From Rhodospirillales bacterium (GTDB lineage Bacteria; Pseudomonadota; Alphaproteobacteria; QKFK01; SZUA-500): a DNA stretch of 8,693 bases. The notes beneath the pieces are model-generated. The model searched no databases. It was not told where the DNA came from and saw nothing but the letters and a program-made list of their open reading frames with translations. This document shows, piece after piece, positions 1 through 4,918 of the stretch (positions are counted from its first letter, which is position 1; each line of letters opens with the position of its first letter). A program made the translations under genes and the position numbers. The DNA lies in assembly GCA_003252195.1 (NCBI GenBank), contig QKFK01000009.1:1-8693 (forward strand), in the 5' to 3' direction.

Positions 1-143
1 CTTTTGATCTCGGTAGTGGGATATATAAAGTTGGAAACGATATGATTGAAGTTTTATCTGTATTTTCATCTTCATTACAAAACGAAGTAGAAATTTGGTA
101 CTCCACCTCACCATATGGTGAGATTTATGATGCTATAGGATAA
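1..143 (+). CDS. C-terminal end of an unrecognised protein (partial)
   Basis: An open frame enters from the left edge (first full codon at 3) and ends at TAA 141-143. It gives 46 residues ending STSPYGEIYDAIG. The composition is that of a real protein, with alternating hydrophobic and polar residues (EVLSVFSSS, NEVEIWYS) that suggest beta strands near the C-terminus. I do not recognise the family and cannot judge its length or start. It lies in the same direction as the downstream accessory genes. No terminator hairpin with a T-run follows before the next candidate promoter at 203. It could be the end of another accessory gene or of an unrelated neighbour. Confidence 0.55.
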   Translation, partial: FDLGSGIYKVGNDMIEVLSVFSSSLQNEVEIWYSTSPYGEIYDAIG

Positions 144-202
144 GTCATGAACAAAGATATCCTTCTCCAATTAATCAATCACTGAACACAGAAAGATAAT
201 TA

Positions 203-231
203 TTGAATTATAGACACATTTTTTGTACAAT
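203..231 (+). promoter_or_regulatory. Candidate sigma70-type promoter
   Basis: A -35-like TTGAAT (203-208) and a -10-like TACAAT (226-231) are separated by 17 bp, the optimal spacing. The predicted transcription start near 238 lies downstream of the TTG at 223 and the ATG at 232 of the following open frame. If this promoter is used, the gene must start at the ATG at 268. In AT-rich DNA such matches also arise by chance. Confidence 0.4.
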
Positions 232-241
232 ATGTCTATAA
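208..241. repeat. Long imperfect palindrome, possible operator
   Basis: The arms TTATAGACACATT (208-220) and AATATGTCTATAA (229-241) are reverse complements at 12 of 13 positions, with an 8-bp centre. The palindrome covers the candidate -10 box and predicted transcription start, and touches the last base of the -35 box. That is where a dimeric repressor would bind. If transcribed from further upstream, it would instead form a hairpin over the TTG 223 and ATG 232 codons. Confidence 0.4.
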
Positions 242-267
242 ATTTTCTTTTTGAAGCAGGCGTAGGC

Positions 268-1515
268 ATGAGTGTAAATTTAACTTATCTATCACGTATC
301 AAAGGCTGGGAAGCAACAGATTCAGCATGGCTCACTAACAGTGCATTTTTATTATCTAACCAAAGTGGAATGATTTTACTCGGGTATGACAAATCATCTT
401 TAATTGATAAAACACATAAGGAAACAGCTGAACATATTGAAGAAAACAAAAAACACGATAGCGAGATAAAGAATATAGAAGCAGAAACAAACCCTATTTT
501 AAAGCAACGTAAAATAGCTGAATTACACAAGAAAATGGCTTTAAAGACATATAATCCAGAACAGTTTGAATATCTTAGAAACAAATCCAAAATACATATT
601 GAGAATGCCAACAAACTAAATAACGAGTTTAATGAAAAGATAGAAAACCAAGCCCCTAATTTAAGCTCATCAACCAAAGAAAAAATAAACACATTCATCA
701 AATCAGGTGAATATTCTAAAGAAGTGGTAGATAATTTTATAGCTGATATAGAGAATCAAGAACCCAAAACAGCTAATGAAATATCTGAATATGTATATGC
801 ATCAATAAAAAATAGAGCAATGTCAGAGATAATGTTAGGTCTATCTCGTTATTATAATAAATCAGCTGAAATTTATGCATTACGCCAAAGCAACAAACTA
901 TCTGATAAATTAAATAAAATTGAGCTTGATAATATAAATTTATACAAACAACAACAATTAAACTCTGAATTTTCATACGATAGAGAGGCATTTCACGATC
1001 CGTTAAGCCCTGAAGGGGATGTTTGGCGCGCTAACAATGATACAACTAATTGCTTTGCCTACGCTGCTAACGATCCATTAGGTCATAGTAGCAAACCATC
1101 CCCTGGAGAGAAATCTGGCCTTGAATTAAAGTCATGTTCAGGAGTTCATGTTGCAGGTTTAGCGAAAAGAGATGGCTTTGCGCCAGCAATGATAGATGAA
1201 AACAATCTTCCAATCCAAAAGAAAGGTTTTTATCTTGTCGCTCTAGTATCTGACAGAGATGACAAAGACTACCACTGGTACAGGCAAAACCAAGACGGAA
1301 CATGGTCTCATAAAATTGGCAACAGATTACCAAAGAATCAAGACGAATCTGGCAAAACAATTATCGATGTTGAAAGTGCCGACAGAGGCTCATACACAGA
1401 ATTTGTTGGTTATTTTTATGTTCCAAAGGGAGGCATAGCAATCGGCAAAAAGGCTTTAAACGAAAATATCGCCAATACTAGTATAAAAAACAGCATAATC
1501 TCGAAATCTCGTTAA
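268..1515 (+). CDS. Coiled-coil protein with C-terminal Cys/His domain, possible cysteine hydrolase
   Basis: The frame is open from TTG 223 (430 codons), but ATG 268 is preferred (415 aa). A GCAGG ribosome-site-like stretch lies 7 bases before ATG 268, while 223 and 232 have none and sit inside a promoter/palindrome. Numbering from TTG 223, residues about 55-260 are charged, Lys/Glu/Asn-rich and helical, as in coiled coils. Residues about 262-405 form a compact domain with NCFAYA (Cys277), a second Cys at 305, DYHWYRQ (His351), DGTWSHK and a terminal ADRGSYTEFVGYFYVP. I recall this Trp-Ser-His/ADRG pattern in unnamed bacterial and phage proteins. Cys at a helix start followed by His in a strand would suit a papain/NlpC-like thiol hydrolase; Asp382 could be a third member. 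There is no clear signal peptide or membrane helix. The catalytic role is inference; substrate and partners are unknown. Confidence 0.8.
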   Translation: MSVNLTYLSRIKGWEATDSAWLTNSAFLLSNQSGMILLGYDKSSLIDKTHKETAEHIEENKKHDSEIKNIEAETNPILKQRKIAELHKKMALKTYNPEQFEYLRNKSKIHIENANKLNNEFNEKIENQAPNLSSSTKEKINTFIKSGEYSKEVVDNFIADIENQEPKTANEISEYVYASIKNRAMSEIMLGLSRYYNKSAEIYALRQSNKLSDKLNKIELDNINLYKQQQLNSEFSYDREAFHDPLSPEGDVWRANNDTTNCFAYAANDPLGHSSKPSPGEKSGLELKSCSGVHVAGLAKRDGFAPAMIDENNLPIQKKGFYLVALVSDRDDKDYHWYRQNQDGTWSHKIGNRLPKNQDESGKTIIDVESADRGSYTEFVGYFYVPKGGIAIGKKALNENIANTSIKNSIISKSR

Positions 1516-1560
1516 ATAAGTAATTGACTTTATAATATACATGTGTTTTTATACAATAAA

Positions 1561-1589
1561 TAGACAAAAATATCTGGAGAAACTATAGT
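1561..1589 (+). promoter_or_regulatory. Candidate promoter for the acetyltransferase pair
   Basis: TAGACA (1561-1566, five of six to TTGACA) and TATAGT (1584-1589, five of six to TATAAT) are spaced by exactly 17 bp. Transcription would start near 1596 and give a leader of roughly 145 bases, which carries a strong hairpin, before the ATG at 1742. A perfect TATAAT also occurs at 1531-1536 but has no good -35 box. Confidence 0.45.
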
Positions 1590-1677
1590 TGATAAAACTT
1601 TTACTGAACCGACGAATTGGCTAGCCTTACATTTGAGAAATCTCAAAGGTAGTGGCTTGGTTTGGTTTGCACAGTAA
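1564..1677 (+). other. Startless 37-codon open frame in the leader
   Basis: A frame without a standard start near its beginning runs from the TAG at 1561 to TAA 1675-1677. Its translation ends TNWLALHLRNLKGSGLVWFAQ minus the first residue quoted elsewhere, that is NWLALHLRNLKGSGLVWFAQ, which looks more protein-like than the AT-rich surroundings. It may be a remnant of a lost gene or simply chance. The only start with a fair ribosome site (GGAG at 1576-1579) is TTG 1589 in another frame, giving an 11-residue peptide. Confidence 0.12.
1623..1657 (+). promoter_or_regulatory. Leader RNA hairpin upstream of the GNAT pair
   Basis: The transcript can fold as AGCC/GGCT (1623-1626 with 1654-1657), a bulged U1653, UUAC/GUAG (one G-U pair), an A-G mismatch, then UUUGAG/CUCAAA around an AAAU tetraloop (1638-1641). 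That is 14 pairs in 35 bases. No T-run follows (next bases are TGGTTTGG), so it is not a standard terminator. It could be a protected 5' end, a processing site or a protein-binding element. A smaller TAAAG/CTTTA hairpin follows at 1680-1693. Confidence 0.4.
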
Positions 1678-1741
1678 ATTAAAGTGCGCTTTACCACATA
1701 ATAACAACTAATAACAACCACACTCACAAGGTAAAGAATTT

Positions 1742-2560
1742 ATGTCCAGAATATTAGGCTCAGGCACCCTACAAACCACTGGTGAAGATTTTCAAGTAAG
1801 ATATCTTACTCAAAGCGATGTAAACAAAGCTCTATCCCTACAATTAAGAATTATTAGAGACTTAGAACGCAACAAGCACAACGACTATATTATTTATAAA
1901 GATAGAAGTGAGCTTGAAGCTATATATAATACTAACATTCCAGGTAGCATCAACCCTAAAAGAGCTATTGGTGCATTTGTTAACGGAAAACTAATTGCAC
2001 ACACTATTGTTACAAAAGCAAACCCTAAAGATTTGCCTGATACATCTTATGATATTAAAGAAAACTCAGCAGAAGTTGGCTCCGTGTTAACTGACTTAGA
2101 ATACAGAGGTAACAATTTGATGTACCATCTTTTAGATGCAGCGCAAAAAGTTGCTAAAGATGATATGAAATGCGACAACATGTCAGCAGTTATTGTTCCT
2201 GAAAATGTCGCCAGCTGGAAAAGCTTCTTAGATAAGAAGTACAAGATAGTTGGCTTGAACAAAGACCCATTTGATGGTGCTAGCGTATATTACGCTTATA
2301 AGAACATATCTGGAGATAGCAAAAAATCATTCTTTATTAACAATAATGATACAGCTTCTATCTCAGCAAGTCTTAATACAACAAAAGAGCAAAAAGATCT
2401 TTTCAGTAATGGTTATATCATCACTTCTTATGATAAGGTAAAAAAAGAATTCACCTTTACAAAAGCCAAGTTCGCAAATGAAAATGCAAAAACAAAAGGT
2501 CTTGAACAATCATCATTATTTGTTATAAAAAACAAACTAGCATCTAAAAACAAAGTATAA
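1742..2560 (+). CDS. GNAT-family N-acetyltransferase, first of a tandem pair
   Basis: This 272-residue protein is a probable acetyl-CoA-dependent acyltransferase. It shows the GNAT order: an N-terminal strand and helix (V27-I50), a strand with NGKLIAH, motif A (V112 to D132) with the coenzyme-A loop Arg122-Gly-Asn-Asn-Leu-Met, and motif B (Pro153-Glu-Asn-Val-Ala-Ser-Trp) followed by KKYKIVG. In the usual (Q/R)xxGx(G/A) loop the fourth-position Gly is Asn125 here, so cofactor binding is likely but not textbook. The roughly 75 residues after the GNAT core, including YIITSYDK, are shared only with the next gene in this window and are not recognised. The start ATG has AAGG (1728-1731) 10 bases upstream. 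The substrate (amine, protein or antibiotic) cannot be told from sequence. Confidence 0.85.
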   Translation: MSRILGSGTLQTTGEDFQVRYLTQSDVNKALSLQLRIIRDLERNKHNDYIIYKDRSELEAIYNTNIPGSINPKRAIGAFVNGKLIAHTIVTKANPKDLPDTSYDIKENSAEVGSVLTDLEYRGNNLMYHLLDAAQKVAKDDMKCDNMSAVIVPENVASWKSFLDKKYKIVGLNKDPFDGASVYYAYKNISGDSKKSFFINNNDTASISASLNTTKEQKDLFSNGYIITSYDKVKKEFTFTKAKFANENAKTKGLEQSSLFVIKNKLASKNKV

Positions 2561-2562
2561 AG

Positions 2563-3378
2563 ATGAACTCACTCTACAAAGGCACGCTACCTAGCAACGG
2601 TCAAGAATTTGAAATTCGCCCAATGACCTTAAAAGATGTCAACAAGGCCCTCGCCTTGCAGCTTAGGATAATTCGTGACTTAGAGCGTAACAAACATAAT
2701 GATTACATTCATTACAAGAGCAGAGAAGATTTAGAGGCAATATATTGCACAAACTCACCTGAATATAAATTTGGAAAAAGGGCTATTGGTGCATTTTCAA
2801 ATGGTAAATTGATAGCTCATACTGTGATATCAAAGGTCTCACCTAAAGATATGCCAGATATAAATTACCCTATTAAAGAAAACTCTGCTGAAATTGGCGG
2901 TGTGTGGACAGATATAGATTACAGAGGCAATAAACTTATGCAGCATATGCTAGATGTTGCGCAAGTTATAGCTAAAGATGAGATAAATTGTACTAGCGCC
3001 TGCGCTGTTATTGATCCTAATAACATAGCTAGCTGGAAAACATTTGTTGATAAGAATTTCAAAATAATAGATTTAGGAAAAGACCCTTTTGATGGATCTA
3101 GCGTTTTTTACGCTTATAAGAACATATCTAACAATCCTCAAAATAGCTTCTTTATCAACAAGAATAATCAGATTAGTATTAGCAATAACCCTTCATCTCG
3201 TGATGAAATAAAAGACGCTTTTAAAAAGCAATACATTATTACTTCATATGATAAAGAAACAAACATGTTCAATTTTGCAAAATCTAAATTTGGCAAAGAT
3301 AAAGAAACAAGCAATAATCTTGATGAAGCAAACTTATTAATTATCAAGAGCAAACTTAGTCACTCCAGCAAAAAGTAA
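2563..3378 (+). CDS. GNAT-family N-acetyltransferase, second of a tandem pair
   Basis: This 271-residue paralogue of the preceding gene begins 2 bases after its stop codon with only a weak AAAG ribosome site, so translation is probably coupled. By eye more than half of the residues are identical. The stretch matching V27-I50 of the first copy differs at one position there, and YIITSYDK recurs near the C-terminus. Motif A contains Arg121-Gly-Asn-Lys-Leu-Met, where the fourth-position Gly of the coenzyme-A loop is Lys124 instead of Asn. Motif B is Asn154-Ile-Ala-Ser-Trp. Divergence is concentrated in motif-flanking and C-terminal positions, which fits an old duplication with different substrates, or two subunits of one heterodimer. 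No decay (stops or frameshifts) is visible. Its substrate is unknown. Confidence 0.85.
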   Translation: MNSLYKGTLPSNGQEFEIRPMTLKDVNKALALQLRIIRDLERNKHNDYIHYKSREDLEAIYCTNSPEYKFGKRAIGAFSNGKLIAHTVISKVSPKDMPDINYPIKENSAEIGGVWTDIDYRGNKLMQHMLDVAQVIAKDEINCTSACAVIDPNNIASWKTFVDKNFKIIDLGKDPFDGSSVFYAYKNISNNPQNSFFINKNNQISISNNPSSRDEIKDAFKKQYIITSYDKETNMFNFAKSKFGKDKETSNNLDEANLLIIKSKLSHSSKK

Positions 3379-3551
3379 GCTTACTTGATTATTCCCTACG
3401 CTTGATACCCATTAAACAATAAACACTCAAACAACTATAGAACATAAGTATATATTGTAAAATTCACACAATATTACCAATTGTTGTTATAAACAAAAAA
3501 AATCAACAGAAAATATATTTTTATCGAATAAACATTATTACATAATTAGCT

Positions 3552-3603
3552 ATTGCTATAATTTGTGAAAATAATCATTCACAGCAATATTATTTTTATT
3601 ATT
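3552..3603 (+). terminator. Possible weak terminator of the GNAT operon
   Basis: ATTGC (3552-3556) pairs with GCAAT (3584-3588), and TGTGAA (3564-3569) with TTCACA (3578-3583). A 7-base bulge sits on the left arm and the loop is 8 bases. The following bases are T-rich (ATTATTTTTATTATT). The low GC of the stem and its distance from the stop (about 170 bases) keep confidence low. Confidence 0.25.
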
Positions 3604-3712
3604 CATGTAATTAGGCACAACAATTAATACATAACAACACCAGTTACATAGCTGACTAATTTCATTAACAGTAAAATTTTACATTTAAAATAGACAAAAT
3701 AAATATTATCTA

Positions 3713-3741
3713 TTGACATAAATAAATACACCTGTTAGATA
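3713..3741 (+). promoter_or_regulatory. Candidate promoter with perfect -35 box and extended -10
   Basis: A perfect TTGACA (3713-3718) is followed 17 bp later by TAGATA (3736-3741), preceded by TG at 3733-3734 as in extended -10 promoters. Transcription would start near 3748 and give a leader of about 170 bases containing the hairpin at 3780-3842. The -35 box overlaps the right arm of the inverted repeat 3689-3714, a possible operator. Confidence 0.5.
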
Positions 3742-3779
3742 TATATATGTAGATAGAAGGTTTATATTTTCTATTTCAC

Positions 3780-3842
3780 TCAGGGGAGAGTATCACAGCC
3801 CTCCTTATATAGTTAGTTCGAATGAACTATACTCTTCCCTGA
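3780..3842 (+). promoter_or_regulatory. Strong leader hairpin with CCUCCUU-bearing loop
   Basis: The arms TCAGGGGAGAGTAT (3780-3793) and ATACTCTTCCCTGA (3829-3842) pair over 14 positions, with one G-U pair. The 35-base loop holds CCCTCCTTA (3799-3807), which resembles the 3' end of 16S rRNA, and a small inner hairpin TAGTTC/GAACTA (3814-3819 and 3824-3829) that competes for one base of the main stem. GGGGAG of the left arm can alternatively pair with CTCCTT of the loop. No T-run follows, so it is not a simple terminator. It may be a regulatory leader element or a small RNA. Confidence 0.5.
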
Positions 3843-3871
3843 TTACCCTTATTCTTTACTTTTCAATTAAA

Positions 3872-3901
3872 ATAACATAGTATTTTGCAATCGCATATAA
3901 T
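3872..3901 (+). promoter_or_regulatory. Alternative gene-proximal promoter
   Basis: A perfect TATAAT (3896-3901) has ATAACA (3872-3877, four of six to TTGACA) 18 bp upstream. Transcription from it would begin near 3908, leaving about 11 bases before the ATG at 3919 and bypassing the hairpin leader. Confidence 0.3.
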
Positions 3902-3918
3902 ACAGAGATGGTGCCGCA

Positions 3919-4800
3919 ATGAACAATGAATTGCTTCTAGCTTTTAATGAAGAATTAAAAAATATTTACTCAAACAAAGATGCAGAGATAATTATCTCTG
4001 AGTTAAAAAGTTATCTTAATACAAATGATAGTAGTGTTAATACAGATAACAAAGAACCAACAAAAATATTGCGTCTCTACCCTTCAAAATACAACACAGG
4101 CGATAATAACGGCCTACTCACCGTATTAGATAATATAAGCAACAAAGACATCTCTGTTTTTAATTATATCAGCATTCCACAACCACACCCATCATCTACA
4201 GATGATATGGACGCTCCTATTGACTTTAATGACATAGATCCATTCTGGGGAACGTGGGAAGATTTGAAGAAACTATCTACAAAAGCACCAATAATGATTG
4301 ATTGTGAAATCCAACACACTTCATGCGAAAGTAAATGGTTTAAAAAATATCGTGCTGGAGTTCCAGAATATAGCAACTTCTTCATAAAAGAAGATAAAGA
4401 CAATATACCCCATGACAATCTTCATATGTATAATGAATTTGAAACCATGGCTGAAAACATAATGGTACTAACAACTTTCGCACTAGAAAAGCCAGATTTA
4501 AATTATGCTAATCCCAATGTTTTTATAAGTATATGCAAGCTAATCTCTAACTATTCAAAGCACAACATCAAGGCAATAAACATCAAAAACGCTGATAAGT
4601 TATGGTTTAACACAGCCACACAAGAGCACAACAAAGATAAGAGCATGAAGCTTATTAATATCATCAAGAGATTTAATGAATTATCTGGGGCTAACCTACA
4701 TATCACAACTGATTTTTCGCCTGTTTATTCTAAGTATGACGATATTAACAATGCAATTGCAGATATTAATGATCAAAAATACATCGAGATAGCAAAATAA
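3919..4800 (+). CDS. Truncated GH13 (sucrose/glucosylglycerate phosphorylase-like) pseudoenzyme
   Basis: This 293-residue protein follows the first half of a GH13 phosphorylase barrel. Family-like segments in order are PSS-DD at 92-96, DIDPFWGTWEDL at 105-116, MIDCEIQHTS at 126-135 (family form DxxxNHxS), WF with FFI at 140-156, and DLNYANPNVF at 193-202. The family's IRLDA nucleophile motif aligns with I220-N-I-K-N, putting Lys223 in place of the catalytic Asp and Asn221 in place of Arg. The ITET acid/base motif aligns with I262-T-T-D, putting Thr264 in place of Glu. The 41-residue separation matches the family. Region I Asn is Gln132. The rest of the barrel and C-terminal domain are absent; family members run to roughly 480-590 residues. 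Sugar binding or a scaffold role is more likely than catalysis. The ribosome site is weak. A four-codon frame (ATG 3908) ends in TGA overlapping this start. Confidence 0.7.
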   Translation: MNNELLLAFNEELKNIYSNKDAEIIISELKSYLNTNDSSVNTDNKEPTKILRLYPSKYNTGDNNGLLTVLDNISNKDISVFNYISIPQPHPSSTDDMDAPIDFNDIDPFWGTWEDLKKLSTKAPIMIDCEIQHTSCESKWFKKYRAGVPEYSNFFIKEDKDNIPHDNLHMYNEFETMAENIMVLTTFALEKPDLNYANPNVFISICKLISNYSKHNIKAINIKNADKLWFNTATQEHNKDKSMKLINIIKRFNELSGANLHITTDFSPVYSKYDDINNAIADINDQKYIEIAK

Positions 4801-4873
4801 ATTAACCACACAACTTACAAACATTACTGAATATATAATTATATATTTCCGCGTAGTCATAAGCTAAACATAA

Positions 4874-4899
4874 AAAAGGGCAGATAAAACTGCCCTTTT
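4874..4899. terminator. Bidirectional rho-independent terminator
   Basis: AAAAGGGCAG (4874-4883) and CTGCCCTTTT (4890-4899) form a perfect 10-bp stem around a 6-base loop. On the - strand the stem leads into six T residues, ending the chemotaxis receptor transcript right after its stop. On the + strand four T residues follow the GC-rich stem, ending the GH13-like gene. It marks the convergent junction between the two gene blocks. Confidence 0.9.
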
Positions 4900-4918
4900 C
4901 ATTTATACATGACTAGTG

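Larger units (their letters stand above)
1742..3378 (+). repeat. Tandem gene duplication of the GNAT open frames
   Basis: The two adjacent frames are nearly the same length (272 and 271 codons), align end to end without large gaps and encode clearly homologous proteins. Their third codon positions have diverged widely, so the duplication is not recent and the DNA is not a simple direct repeat. Confidence 0.75.
3379..3918. other. 540-bp AT-rich intergenic region
   Basis: No convincing gene is seen on either strand. From left to right it holds a perfect 14-bp palindrome AAGTAAGCTTACTT (3373-3386) that overlaps the stop codon of the second GNAT gene, a bulged hairpin followed by a T-rich stretch (3552-3603), an imperfect inverted repeat AATAGACAA/TTATCTATT (3689-3697 and 3706-3714), a promoter candidate (3713-3741), a strong leader hairpin (3780-3842) and a second promoter candidate (3872-3901). 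Confidence 0.6.

Noticed and set aside
147..185. 12-codon frame MNKDILLQLINH, similar in look to the GH13-like protein's N-terminus
   Set aside because: Stops at once, has no ribosome site and no continuing frame; the likeness is limited to a few residues.
1530..1727. 65-codon - strand frame across the GNAT leader
   Set aside because: No recognisable ribosome site, Cys/Lys-rich odd composition, and it overlaps the better-supported promoter and hairpin.
4830..4847. Perfect 18-bp palindrome AATATATAATTATATATT
   Set aside because: It consists only of A and T in an AT-rich spacer and lies beside a clear terminator; low complexity explains it well enough.
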